A stretch of 64,000 bases of DNA from Pseudomonas sp. TMP9 (GCF_037943105.1 NZ_CP149803.1:248001-312000); one strand, 5' to 3'. Positions 28,165 to 37,465 are shown, counted from the stretch's first letter. Notes: generated by a model from the letters alone, not told the origin. Translations and numbers: made by a program.

Positions 28165-29403
28165 ATGAGCCAATTCCGCTTCACCGGCCGTGATGCTCTG
28201 GGCGGTAAGATCAGTGGCAGCCGCGAAAGCACCTCAGCCGACAGCCTGGCCAGTGAGCTGCTGGCGGAAAAAATCACTCCGCTGCAGATCGAGGCACAAG
28301 ACGCTTCGGGTGAAGACGTTGATGTGCTGGCATTGATCACTGAAGCGCTGCGCAGCAAGAAAGTTGAGCTGGAGGAGCTGATCATCTTCTGCCGACAGAT
28401 GTACAGCTTGAGCAAGGCTGGGGTTCCGATTATCCGCGCTATAGGTGGTCTGGCCGAATCGCACCGTAATCAGTTCTTCCGCGAAGTGCTGTTAGAAGTG
28501 CGCTCCGATCTGGAGAGCGGTATGAGCATGGCGGTGTCGCTTAACGCGCACCCCAAAGTATTCAACACCCTGTTTATCAGCATGATCAGTGTGGGTGAAA
28601 ACACCGGTCAGCTCGATCAGGCATTCAAGCAGTTGTCCGGTTATCTAGAGATGGAGCGCGAGACGCGCAAGCGCATCAAACAGGCTACCCGCTACCCACT
28701 GTTCGTGATGTCGGCCATGGCGGTGGCGTTGGTGGTGATTAACATTTTTGTGATCCCAGCCTTCTCCAAAGTGTTCGAGCAGTTCCGCGCCGAACTGCCG
28801 TTGCCCACACGTATTTTGATCGGTACTTCGCAGTTTTTTCAGGATTACTGGTGGCTGATGCTGATCGTTTTAGTTGGCGCTATCTTCGGCTTTATCCGCT
28901 GGAAGGAAACCGACGCCGGCGCGCTCAAGTGGGACCAGATCAAGCTGCGCCTGCCCATCGTCGGTGGGGTATTTGAGCGCATCGCCTTAGCCCGGTTTAC
29001 CCGCACTTTCGCGATGATGTACCGCGCAGGCGTTCCGCTGTTGCAAACCCTTTCGATCAACAGTGCCACGGTAGGCAACCGCTACATCGGTCAGGCCATT
29101 CTGAGCATGCGCGAAGGCGTGGAGCGGGGTGAGGCGCTCACCAATACTGCTTCCGCCAGTGGCCTGTTTACACCGCTGGTGTTGCAAATGATTGCGGTGG
29201 GAGAAGAGACCGGTGCGCTTGATGACCTGTTCGTTGAAGTGGCAGATTTTTACGAAGAGGAAGTGGATTACGACCTCAAGCAATTGGCCGATGCCATCGA
29301 GCCGATCCTGATCGTGGCCATGGGTATCCTCGTGCTGATTCTTGCACTTGGCGTATTTCTACCGATGTGGGAGCTGTCCTCGGCGGCTAAGGGGGGCGGT
29401 TGA
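28165..29403 (+). CDS. mshG: MSHA inner-membrane platform protein MshG
   Basis: 412 residues, GspF/PilC family with two repeated T2SSF domains (about 75-195 and 275-400) and three transmembrane helices (about 172-195, 222-242, 378-402). Motifs IIFCRQMYSLSKAGVPI and ARFTRTFAMMYRAGVPLLQTL mark the two repeats, each followed by the GEETG-type turn (GENTGQLDQAF, GEETGALDDLF). The start is MSQFRFTGRDALG, the family N-terminus. A 64-bp gap after mshE is the largest early gap in the operon; its stop overlaps the TTG of mshF. Confidence 0.95.
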   Translation: MSQFRFTGRDALGGKISGSRESTSADSLASELLAEKITPLQIEAQDASGEDVDVLALITEALRSKKVELEELIIFCRQMYSLSKAGVPIIRAIGGLAESHRNQFFREVLLEVRSDLESGMSMAVSLNAHPKVFNTLFISMISVGENTGQLDQAFKQLSGYLEMERETRKRIKQATRYPLFVMSAMAVALVVINIFVIPAFSKVFEQFRAELPLPTRILIGTSQFFQDYWWLMLIVLVGAIFGFIRWKETDAGALKWDQIKLRLPIVGGVFERIALARFTRTFAMMYRAGVPLLQTLSINSATVGNRYIGQAILSMREGVERGEALTNTASASGLFTPLVLQMIAVGEETGALDDLFVEVADFYEEEVDYDLKQLADAIEPILIVAMGILVLILALGVFLPMWELSSAAKGGG

Positions 29404-29918
29404 GGGGGGAATACCAACTTGATGGTCGGGTGCGTTTTGCACGCCAACTGGGCTGGGCCATTACCTGGCTTATACTGTTTACGACAGTGCTGGCGCTGGG
29501 TTGGAAAATTGCCCAGGTCACTGAGCGCCGCGCGTTAGAGGCGACGCATGAGCACCTGACCACAGGATTGAACAACCTGGTAGCCGAGCAAATGGCGAAG
29601 AATCAGGTGCTGGATAAAGCCTGGCGCAATTCAAATCCGTTCGTGCTGTTGCGTTGGCAGCAGGACAACTACTGCGGTGAGTTGGCCGCAGCTGAAGAGC
29701 CGCAGAGTGGCTGTTGGTATTGGCTAACCGGGCGTGCCTGGGTGTTGTATCAGCAGCGCTTTAGCGACGAATGGGCAAATGAAACGCGTGAGGTGCGCGC
29801 GTGGCGGCTGGTAGATGTACCCGGCAGCGCGACAACTGCGTCACACTCCAAAGGCACTGGTTTTGCCCTAGAGCTTGCAGAAATTTCTGCAGACGAGTTG
29901 TCTGCGGCGGGCTATTGA
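29400..29918 (+). CDS. mshF: MSHA biogenesis protein MshF
   Basis: 172 residues: one N-terminal transmembrane helix (about 18-38, LGWAITWLILFTTVLALGW), then a periplasmic domain with a CxxEL...GCWYW cysteine pair (Cys near 92 and 104) that could form a disulfide. Sequence is poorly conserved in the family; the call rests mainly on position between mshG and mshB and on the topology. Start TTG 29400 follows a G-rich ribosome site and overlaps the mshG stop; GTG 29430 is an alternative. Confidence 0.75.
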   Translation: MRGEYQLDGRVRFARQLGWAITWLILFTTVLALGWKIAQVTERRALEATHEHLTTGLNNLVAEQMAKNQVLDKAWRNSNPFVLLRWQQDNYCGELAAAEEPQSGCWYWLTGRAWVLYQQRFSDEWANETREVRAWRLVDVPGSATTASHSKGTGFALELAEISADELSAAGY

Positions 29919-29936
29919 CGTGAATGAGGACAATGC

Positions 29937-30449
29937 ATGAAGAACAATAAAGGCTTTACCCTGATCGAGTTGATCGTCGTAATTGTGGTTCTGGGTATTC
30001 TCGCTGCCGTGGCACTGCCACGGTTTATTAACGTCACCAAAGATGCGCATGAGGCGGCTGTAAAAGGTGCTGGTGGCGCGCTGGCCTCAGCTGTGTTGCT
30101 GGTGCGCGCCCAGTGGGAAGTCAATCGCAATAATGGCTCAGACCCTACGCCCAATACCAATGTCACCGGTTTTGGAGACGGTTTGGTGGATGTGAATGCT
30201 TCGGGATGGCCTCTGGGCACCGGCGCTACGCTTGACTGTGTGCAAGTCTGGACCAGCATCCTGCAAGGCTCTGCGCCGACGGTTGGTTTGGCTTCGACCG
30301 CTGCAGCTCCCGTAGATTATGTAGCCACTACGGCAGGCACTACGTGCACGTTCGCCTATCAACTTGACCCACCAATCAGTGCGACCACAGGTGATCGCAT
30401 TGTTTACAACTCCGCCACCGGTGCTGTAACCACTACCTTTGTGCCTTAA
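29937..30449 (+). CDS. mshB: MSHA pilin-like protein MshB
   Basis: 170-residue class IIIa prepilin. The short basic leader MKNNKG is cut by prepilin peptidase between Gly6 and Phe7; Glu5 of the mature chain is present in FTLIEL. The hydrophobic helix IVVIVVLGILAAVALPRF follows, then a globular domain with Cys near 100 and 138. It strongly resembles mshA at the N-terminus and probably serves as a minor or paralogous major pilin. It is separated by 24 bp from mshA. Confidence 0.92.
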   Translation: MKNNKGFTLIELIVVIVVLGILAAVALPRFINVTKDAHEAAVKGAGGALASAVLLVRAQWEVNRNNGSDPTPNTNVTGFGDGLVDVNASGWPLGTGATLDCVQVWTSILQGSAPTVGLASTAAAPVDYVATTAGTTCTFAYQLDPPISATTGDRIVYNSATGAVTTTFVP

Positions 30450-30473
30450 GACCTAAATTTTATTGAGGTAATA

Positions 30474-30911
30474 ATGATGAGAAATCAACAAAGTGGTTTT
30501 ACCTTGATTGAGTTGATCATGGTGATTGTTATCCTTGGCATCTTGGCTGCATTCGCCTTGCCGAGGTTTGCCAATTTGGGCGGTGAAGCACGGCAGGCCT
30601 CACTCAGTGGTGCTTTAGGTTCCGTGCGCTCGGCTAGTGCCATCGTTTATTCGGCAGCCCTGGCGACAAATCAAACCGCAGCGACGGGCACCGTGACCCT
30701 GGAAGGGACAGATATAGCCACTGCATTTGGTTACGCGACCCAGGCTTCCATTATTACCGCTGCGCAGTTGAGTGCCGATTTCAATACGGCAACAGCAGGC
30801 ACCATTACGTTGGGCACCTGCAGTTTCACATACACGGCTGCTACCTCAGCTGCCGTACCTGCAGTAATCAGCGTCATCACGGATACTGACCTTACTACAC
30901 CGGGCTGTTAA
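30474..30911 (+). CDS. mshA: MSHA major pilin MshA
   Basis: 145 residues (mature about 137). Leader MMRNQQSG, cleavage before FTLIEL, helix IMVIVILGILAAFALPRFANLGGEAR typical of MshA, Ala/Thr-rich globular domain, and a C-terminal disulfide pair (TLGTCSF and TTPGC-stop). The ribosome site GAGG favours ATG 30477 (spacer 8) over ATG 30474 (spacer 5); the difference is one residue. As major pilin it should be the most strongly expressed gene, yet I see no terminator or separate promoter around it. Confidence 0.92.
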   Translation: MMRNQQSGFTLIELIMVIVILGILAAFALPRFANLGGEARQASLSGALGSVRSASAIVYSAALATNQTAATGTVTLEGTDIATAFGYATQASIITAAQLSADFNTATAGTITLGTCSFTYTAATSAAVPAVISVITDTDLTTPGC

Positions 30912-30917
30912 GCCAGA

Positions 30918-31358
30918 ATGCGCGGCTTTACCCTGGTCGAGTTGATTATGGTGATTGTGATCACCGGCATCCTCGCGGCAGTGGTGGGGCCGCGCTTCTT
31001 CGATCGGCAGGTGTTCGATGAACGTCTTTTCTACGAAGAAAGTCTGGCAGCCGTGCGTTATGGGCAAAAGCTGGCCGTGGCCAGTGCTTGCCTGACCCAA
31101 GTCAGCTTGAACGCTGGCGGCTATCGCCTGCGTCAGGCCGCTAACTGCAGTGCCGATGCCTCCTATACCCGTGAGGTGATTGGCCCCGACGGCGCAAGCC
31201 CTTTCGCCAATCTGCAAGTACCCAATGGCGTAACGGTTACGCCAACTAATTTCCCCGTAATATTTGACTCCGAAGGTCGTCCGTTAGGCGGTGCAGCCAG
31301 TGCCGTTATCGGCAGCTTCACCATCAACGTAGCGGGTGAAACTGGAATGGTGCAATGA
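30918..31358 (+). CDS. mshC: MSHA minor pilin MshC
   Basis: 146 residues. Very short leader MRG, cleavage before FTLVEL, helix IMVIVITGILAAVVGPRFFDRQVFDERLFYEE. The VGPRFFDR...F...F motif is typical of MshC. Two cysteines (Cys near 58 and 77) can form a disulfide. Lies 6 bp after mshA and overlaps mshD by 4 nt. Confidence 0.9.
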   Translation: MRGFTLVELIMVIVITGILAAVVGPRFFDRQVFDERLFYEESLAAVRYGQKLAVASACLTQVSLNAGGYRLRQAANCSADASYTREVIGPDGASPFANLQVPNGVTVTPTNFPVIFDSEGRPLGGAASAVIGSFTINVAGETGMVQ

Positions 31359-31843
31359 CCCGCCAGCGCGGTATGACCCTGATTGAGCTGGTGATCACTA
31401 TTGTGATTATCGGCATCGCCGCCGCAGCGCTTTACAATGCCATGGCCGCTATAACCGGGCGTTCTGCTGACCCGTTGCTGCGTCAGCAGAGCCTGACGAT
31501 TGCCGAAGCCTATTTGGAGGAAATTCTCCTCTTACCCTATCTCGATCCAGCTACCCTGGCGGCTTGCCAAACTGTGCCGGCCAGCCGTGATGCATTTAAT
31601 GATGTGTGTGACTACCGTGGCCTGAGTGACAACGGTGCGCGCAACGCGCGTGGCATCGCCATTGCGGCGCTGGCCACCTACCGGGTTGATGTCAGCGTGC
31701 AGGCGCTGCCTAACTGGAATGGTGTTGCAGCGCTGCAGGTAGATGTTCAAGTCACTGATCCGGGCAACCAGTCACTGTTGCTCAGCGGTTATCGCACCTG
31801 CTACGGCGAGCTAAACGTGGCGGGGGTTGATCAATGTCCCTGA
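31355..31843 (+). CDS. mshD: MSHA minor pilin MshD
   Basis: 162 residues. Leader MTRQRG, cleavage before MTLIEL (mature residue 1 is Met, acceptable to prepilin peptidase), helix VITIVIIGIAAAALYNAM. The globular part has four cysteines. MshD resembles GspI/PilV-type minor pilins of the initiating tip complex. It overlaps mshC by 4 nt and mshO by 10 nt. Confidence 0.9.
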   Translation: MTRQRGMTLIELVITIVIIGIAAAALYNAMAAITGRSADPLLRQQSLTIAEAYLEEILLLPYLDPATLAACQTVPASRDAFNDVCDYRGLSDNGARNARGIAIAALATYRVDVSVQALPNWNGVAALQVDVQVTDPGNQSLLLSGYRTCYGELNVAGVDQCP

Positions 31844-32724
31844 GCCGCAGTCGCGCGTTTACCTTGGTTGAGTTGGTGATTGTGATTGCCTTGGCTGGCA
31901 CGGTGGCGGTGATGGTCAGTGCGGTGCTGTCTCGACCCTTAAATAGCTTTGTTGATCAAAGCCGTCGCGCCGTATTGGTTGACCAGGCCGCCGGTGCGCT
32001 GAGTCGAATGACGCGTGATGTGCGGCTGGCCATTCCGAATTCCGTGCGGGTGTCCGCTGATGGTCAGGCCATGGAGCTTCTGCTTATCCACAGCGCCGCG
32101 CGTTATCGGCCCAACAGGATCGGCGGCGATGGCTTGCGATTTTCCAGCGCGCCTGGTGGTTGCGGCAGTAGCACTGTTGATGGGAGCTGTAACACCGTGC
32201 AGGTGCTGGACCCTGCGTTTAACCCCGCGGGCGCGCGTTGGCTGGTGATGTACAACACCGGTGCGCTGTCGGCGGGTAATCCAGTTCTTGGAGGGAATGT
32301 GTGGGCTCCAGCTAATCCCGGCGTCATGAGCCTGACTGGCACCACGTTTAGCCTCCTCGGCGGTGCGCCGAGCAATGAAAGCCTGATTGCCTTGGGCAGT
32401 ATGCCGGGAGGCAACTTTGACTTTGTATTTGCCTCGCCGCAGCGCCGTCTGTACCTCGCTGAGACGGTCGTCGGCTATCGCTGCCAGAACAGCCAACTGG
32501 TGCGCTACAGCTACAGTCAACTCTTGAATGCAATCCCAGCGGCTCCACCTGCGGGGTCTGCCGCGCAGCCAGTTGCCAGCAGCGTGAATTGCGCCCAAAG
32601 CGGTTTTGAATATGCACCAGGCACTACTCAGCGCGCCGGGTTGCTCAATTTGAGTTTGAGCATCAGCCAGGCCGGGGAAAACCTGCAGTTACTCCAACAG
32701 GTACATGTCGATAATGCGCCCTGA
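31834..32724 (+). CDS. mshO: MSHA minor pilin MshO
   Basis: 296 residues, PilW/GspJ-like. Leader MSLSRSRA followed by FTLVELVIVIALAGTVAVMV. The residue before the cleavage site is Ala, not the usual Gly; prepilin peptidases tolerate Ala in some natural substrates but processing may be slower. Globular domain has several cysteines (GCGSSTVDGSC, YRCQNS, NCAQSG). Overlaps mshD by 10 nt and mshP by 20 nt. Confidence 0.88.
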   Translation: MSLSRSRAFTLVELVIVIALAGTVAVMVSAVLSRPLNSFVDQSRRAVLVDQAAGALSRMTRDVRLAIPNSVRVSADGQAMELLLIHSAARYRPNRIGGDGLRFSSAPGGCGSSTVDGSCNTVQVLDPAFNPAGARWLVMYNTGALSAGNPVLGGNVWAPANPGVMSLTGTTFSLLGGAPSNESLIALGSMPGGNFDFVFASPQRRLYLAETVVGYRCQNSQLVRYSYSQLLNAIPAAPPAGSAAQPVASSVNCAQSGFEYAPGTTQRAGLLNLSLSISQAGENLQLLQQVHVDNAP

Positions 32725-33133
32725 AAAAAGCGTGCCCGCCAAGGTCAGAGGTTTCGGGTTGGTGGCGGCGATGTTCGTGATGATTGTGATCAGCATGGTG
32801 GTCATCGCCATGTCACGCTTGTCGATTACTCAGCACGGCAGCAACAGCTTGGCTATTCAGCAGGCGCGCGCCTATCAGGCTGCTCGCGCCGGGTTGGAGT
32901 GGGGCATTAGCCGCGCCTATAAAACCGCCAGCTGTGCAGGGGGTGCCCCTAGCCAAGCGGGCAGTGCTTTAGCTGAGTTTTCAGTAAGCGTCGTCTGTAC
33001 GGCGAATAGCTACACGGATAACGAGGGTCGCCCAGTACAGATATTTCGTCTCACTGCGACGGCACAGAACGGCTCGCCAGGCGGTCGTTCTGACTATGCC
33101 TATCGGCAACTGACGGCGGTGGTGGAGCGATGA
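32705..33133 (+). CDS. mshP: MSHA minor pilin MshP
   Basis: 142 residues. Leader about 16 residues (MSIMRPEKSVPAKVRG), then FGLVAAMFVMIVISMVVIAM. The mature position 5 is Ala, so the Glu5 that normally pairs with the preceding pilin's N-terminus is missing, as in GspK/PilX-type tip subunits. QQARAYQAARAGLEWGISRAY is the PilX/MshP signature. ATG 32714 is a possible alternative start. The stop overlaps mshQ by 4 nt. Confidence 0.87.
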   Translation: MSIMRPEKSVPAKVRGFGLVAAMFVMIVISMVVIAMSRLSITQHGSNSLAIQQARAYQAARAGLEWGISRAYKTASCAGGAPSQAGSALAEFSVSVVCTANSYTDNEGRPVQIFRLTATAQNGSPGGRSDYAYRQLTAVVER

Positions 33134-36100
33134 AAAAGACGATACTGCGCGCGCTTAGCCTGTTGGCACTGCTGGGGTCGGCCAACGCATTGGCTGTCAC
33201 GTATACCTTTAATACCGCTGGCACACCGTTGGTCAGCGGTGCTCCCTCTATTTGTTCCGGTACTTGGAGTCGTTCGGGAACAACCTTTACGTGTAATGGG
33301 GTCCTCGCTACGGCATTGGGTGATGTGCTGGCGGTGTCAACCGCGACGACAATTAGCGTTGTCGCGCGCTCCCATACATTAATAGCAACCTTGGTCGGTG
33401 CAGCTGATCGCAACATCAACCTGACTGCCACCTCCAATCCCTTTAGCGCCACTAATAGCACCATCAATGGAACCGTTACGGCCACCTCAGGTGCTATCAG
33501 TTTGATTGGCGGTAGCGTGACCGGACAGGTACTCAGCAGTTGTTGTGACGTCATCACCAATGGCACGAATCTGCAAGGCGGGGCCCGCTCTAACTCCTCG
33601 GGTATCAGCATCACTGGCGGTACGATACAAGGTGGATTCTTCGCGGCGAACAACACGGCCACGTTCTCAGGCGTGACGATGACCGCTGGTACGATAAGTG
33701 GTGCCAGTACCGTGAATATTAGTGATAGCAGCCTAGGTAGCCTTAACACCCTTGTTTCCGTCAGCGCAGTCAGCGGTGCGATAACCCTGAACAACACCAA
33801 TGCTTACGGTAACTTCAACGCGCCAAGTTACTCGACCATTAACGTTAATAGCCCCAGCACGGTTACTGGTACTTGTCTGCCCAGCTCTACGCCAGCCAAC
33901 ACGTGTTCGTCAGGTCCTGTGCTCAGCTGGTTGTTGGACGAAACCACTTGGTCAGGCGCTGGCGGCGAGGTTAAGGACGCTACACCCAATGGCCTCGACG
34001 GAACAGTATTAGGCGGTGCAGTTACGGCCAATGCGAGCCCAGCCCTACCTGAAGTGAATGCTATGGGTACGTGCGGCTATGGCAGTTTTGCCAGCTCGGC
34101 CAGTCAGTACGTGCAGCGTGATGACACTAATCTATTGGATCTGCAGGGCAGCTTTACCATAGGCCTGTGGGTCAAACCGCGCAGTTTGCCTAGCACTGGC
34201 TTGATGACGCTGGTGTCAAAGGATGAAAACTACGAGTTTCATCTCAACCCCAATGGCACCATTAATTGGTGGTGGCAGACAACCAGCCCAAGCGCCACCC
34301 GGCAGTTCAACAGTACAACAGCTATAACTGCGGGGCAGTGGAGCCATGTACTGGTGCGCTTTGCTCCGGGTGACCAGCGTATCTACATCAACGGTAATCT
34401 GGCGGGGCAGGCCAACTTCGATGGTACGCCACTGGCCAACAGCGATCCTCTTCAGCTGGGCTCAGACCAGAATTTTGCCGGGCGTTACTTTGACGGCGAC
34501 ATGGATGAGTTGCGCATCTACAACATGGCGCTGAGCCCGGCGCAGATCAGCGTGCTGTATCAAGACCGGCATCAATGCGCGCTGCGGTTGCAGTGTTTCA
34601 GTGACAATTTTAATAACCCTACATTGGGTACAGACTGGGCGGTGGCCAGTCGAGGGAACACGGCCTTCACCCCGACGGTTAGCAATCAGCGCATGCGCCT
34701 GACCAGTAATCAGGGCAATGTCGCCACTGCGTCAACCCTGCAGCGTTTGTTCCCAGCCGCGGGTAACTTCATTCAAATAGAGTTCAAGCATTATGCCTAC
34801 GGCGGCAGTGGGGCTGACGGCATGGCTGTGGTGCTCTCTGATGCGTCAGTAGCACCCCAGCCTGGCGCCTTCGGTGGTCCGTTGGGCTACGGTACTCGGG
34901 GTAATGCGGCCAATCCTGGTTTTGCAGGCGGCTGGCTAGGCGTTGGTATTGATGAGTTCGGCAATTTTTCCACAGAGGGCGGCCTAGGCGGGCCGGGTCA
35001 ACGCATTGATTCAGTAGCAATCCGTGGTTCTAGTGTAAGTCCCTATACCGCCGGTTATCGCTATATCGCCGGCACCCCGGCCAACCTCAGTCCTGGCATT
35101 GATATATCAGACACTACCCCTGGTCCTGGGCACACCTACCGCATCACTGTTGATGGTCGTTTTACCAGCCAAGCGCTGGTCACAGTCGAACGTAATAGTG
35201 GCAGCGGTTTTGTTGTATTGCCCAACCTCAATGCAGTCAACGTGCTGGCGGCGGCTAATAGTCAGGCGGCGTTGCCCGCTGACTTTTACCTGTCACTGAC
35301 AGGCTCTACGGGGGGTTCGACCAACTTCCATGAGTTGGACGACCTGCAAATATGCGCCTCGACCATCAAGCCGCTTGCGCAGCAAATCGATCATTTTGAG
35401 TTCAGCTATGCAGGCTCAGCGCTGACCTGTAACCCGCAACCGGTGACCATACGCGCCTGCCTTAACAGCAGTTGCAGTACCCTGTTCACCGACCCAGTCA
35501 GCGTTACGCTCAATCCAGCGAGCTACTGGTCTGCCGTTGCGCCTGCCACCGGCAGTGGCAACGTCATCAACTTCAGCGGTGGCACTGCCCAGGCTCGATT
35601 GAGCATTACTACGCCCAGCACCGTTAGCTTAGGTGTGCAAACGTCGATACCTTCGACCAAGCCGCTCAGCGTACCGATATGCTCGACCACTGGCTGCCGG
35701 ATTACATACGCTGACAGCGGCTTGCTGCTGCAGGTGCCCAATATGCTTGCGGCCAAGCCTACTGCTGCGACCATCAGTGCGGTGCGCAAGTCAGACAATG
35801 CCCTGCAATGTGTGCCAGCCTTCGCTAACGTGACGCGCAACATAAACTTCACATCGGCCTACACCAACCCATCTACCGGCACCCAACCGGTGATGGTCAA
35901 TGGCAGTAATGTGCGCGGTACAGCTGTGAGCTTGAACCTCAACTTTGATGCCACAGGCACCGCGCCACTGACTGTGCGTTATGACGATGCGGGGCAGGTG
36001 ACGCTTAACGCCAGTTACGCGGGTAGCAACGCCAATGCGGACCCAGGATTGACCCTGACTGGTTCAGACTTGTTCGTCAGTAAACCCTATGGATTGTGCC

Positions 36101-37419
36101 TGCAGACCGACAGCATCTGCAGCAGTGCAGACGAAAACTGCGCGGTATTGCCCGGCATTCGGGCCGGCGACAGCTTCCCATTACGCGTTCGTGCGGTGGG
36201 CTGGCAAGCCGATGGAGAGGCGCTGACCGCCGCGCAGTTATGCACGGGCAATATCACCACGCCGAATTTCATCCATTCCGGCATCCTGCTGAGCAGTGCG
36301 GTGCAGGCTCCAGCTGGCGGCGCTAATGGCGCGATGTCGCCGCCAATTTATGCCCATGCGCTGGGCACTCAGACCACCTCGAATACGTCGATCTCGGAAG
36401 TGGGTGTGTTCACCATTATTGCCACCCCGCCAACCGGCGGCTACCTGGATGGTGAGACGGTCAGCGGCGGCAGCAGTGCCCTTGCGGGTCGCTTTATTCC
36501 TGCCTATCTGGGTGCTGTTGGTAGCGCCAGCCTTACTCCCAGTTGCGGCAGCGCCTTTAGCTATCAGGGCCAGCCGCTAAGCTTTGCCAGCACACTGCCA
36601 CCGAGCCTGGCCATCACCGGCTTCAACCGTGCGGGTGGCGTGACCACTAACTATGATCGCGGCGCCTTCTGGAAGTTAGCCGCCCCCGCTGTGGGCAGCT
36701 ATAGCTCGTTCACTGGCAAGGCGGCGCTTGATGCGCGCCTTGCCAGTCAGGGTGTGGCCACCCCTAGTACGACTGGCGCCGGCGATGGTGACGGCCGGCG
36801 CACTTACAGTTGGAGTGGTGAGCAACTGCTCTATCAGCCAGGGGCCTTGCTCAGCAGTGATGATTATCCATTTCTGACCAAGGTAAGGCAGGGCTTTACC
36901 GCAGCGATGCTGACCGACGCCGATGGTGCCTGCTATGGAAGCGGTAGCGGCTGCACCGATTACAGCTACGACTTCAGCGATAATCCGGGCAGCGAAGTGC
37001 GCCTGGGCCGCCTGCGTATCGGTAATGCCCATGGTTCCGAGCTGCAGAGCCCAAGCCTGCCGCTGGTGCTGGAAAGCTGGCAGAGCACCGCGGGGGGTAG
37101 TTTCCAGACCGAGGGGCTGGATACCTGCACCACCAGCAGCGTGTTGGGTGCGCCCGATCTCTTCAGCTACATCGGCAATTTGTCCGCTAATGAAACTACG
37201 CCGAGCCTAACCGCGCCTGTTGCCGGTTTAGGTCGCGTGCAGTTGAGTGCGCCGGGCAATGGCAACGATGGTTCGGTGCAGGTGCGCTTCCCCAGTGCGC
37301 CGAGCTGGCTGCACTATCCGTGGAATGGTGCTGCGCGCCAGGCGGCAGTTGGCTTAGCCAGCTTTGGTATCTACAAGGGCTCGCCGCCGTTGATATTCCG
37401 TCGAGAGATATACCGCTGA
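33130..37419 (+). CDS. mshQ: MSHA biogenesis protein MshQ, large secreted lectin-like protein
   Basis: 1429 residues. Signal peptide about 1-22 (ILRALSLLALLGSANALA). A Thr/Ser/Gly-rich repeat region (about 25-255) with beta-helix-like runs such as SGGTIQGGF; a LamG/concanavalin-type domain (about 262-482, ending YFDGDMDELRIYN); an L-type lectin-like jelly roll (about 488-742, DNFNNPTLGTDWAV ... HELDDLQICAS); then a C-terminal DUF6701-type module with many paired cysteines (about 745-1429). Probably surface-exposed, perhaps an adhesive tip. Last gene of the operon; terminator 5 bp after the stop. Confidence 0.87.
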   Translation: MKKTILRALSLLALLGSANALAVTYTFNTAGTPLVSGAPSICSGTWSRSGTTFTCNGVLATALGDVLAVSTATTISVVARSHTLIATLVGAADRNINLTATSNPFSATNSTINGTVTATSGAISLIGGSVTGQVLSSCCDVITNGTNLQGGARSNSSGISITGGTIQGGFFAANNTATFSGVTMTAGTISGASTVNISDSSLGSLNTLVSVSAVSGAITLNNTNAYGNFNAPSYSTINVNSPSTVTGTCLPSSTPANTCSSGPVLSWLLDETTWSGAGGEVKDATPNGLDGTVLGGAVTANASPALPEVNAMGTCGYGSFASSASQYVQRDDTNLLDLQGSFTIGLWVKPRSLPSTGLMTLVSKDENYEFHLNPNGTINWWWQTTSPSATRQFNSTTAITAGQWSHVLVRFAPGDQRIYINGNLAGQANFDGTPLANSDPLQLGSDQNFAGRYFDGDMDELRIYNMALSPAQISVLYQDRHQCALRLQCFSDNFNNPTLGTDWAVASRGNTAFTPTVSNQRMRLTSNQGNVATASTLQRLFPAAGNFIQIEFKHYAYGGSGADGMAVVLSDASVAPQPGAFGGPLGYGTRGNAANPGFAGGWLGVGIDEFGNFSTEGGLGGPGQRIDSVAIRGSSVSPYTAGYRYIAGTPANLSPGIDISDTTPGPGHTYRITVDGRFTSQALVTVERNSGSGFVVLPNLNAVNVLAAANSQAALPADFYLSLTGSTGGSTNFHELDDLQICASTIKPLAQQIDHFEFSYAGSALTCNPQPVTIRACLNSSCSTLFTDPVSVTLNPASYWSAVAPATGSGNVINFSGGTAQARLSITTPSTVSLGVQTSIPSTKPLSVPICSTTGCRITYADSGLLLQVPNMLAAKPTAATISAVRKSDNALQCVPAFANVTRNINFTSAYTNPSTGTQPVMVNGSNVRGTAVSLNLNFDATGTAPLTVRYDDAGQVTLNASYAGSNANADPGLTLTGSDLFVSKPYGLCLQTDSICSSADENCAVLPGIRAGDSFPLRVRAVGWQADGEALTAAQLCTGNITTPNFIHSGILLSSAVQAPAGGANGAMSPPIYAHALGTQTTSNTSISEVGVFTIIATPPTGGYLDGETVSGGSSALAGRFIPAYLGAVGSASLTPSCGSAFSYQGQPLSFASTLPPSLAITGFNRAGGVTTNYDRGAFWKLAAPAVGSYSSFTGKAALDARLASQGVATPSTTGAGDGDGRRTYSWSGEQLLYQPGALLSSDDYPFLTKVRQGFTAAMLTDADGACYGSGSGCTDYSYDFSDNPGSEVRLGRLRIGNAHGSELQSPSLPLVLESWQSTAGGSFQTEGLDTCTTSSVLGAPDLFSYIGNLSANETTPSLTAPVAGLGRVQLSAPGNGNDGSVQVRFPSAPSWLHYPWNGAARQAAVGLASFGIYKGSPPLIFRREIYR

Positions 37420-37423
37420 ACGC

Positions 37424-37453
37424 AAAAAGGCCACCTGACTAGGTGGCCTTTTT
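37424..37453. terminator. Bidirectional terminator of mshQ and of the minus-strand sRNA candidate
   Basis: Perfect 13-bp stem AAAAAGGCCACCT / AGGTGGCCTTTTT with a 4-nt loop GACT. U-runs occur on both strands, so it ends the msh operon on the plus strand and a transcript from the sigma-54 promoter at 37528-37543 on the minus strand. Confidence 0.93.
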
Positions 37454-37465
37454 GGCTGGGATGTA

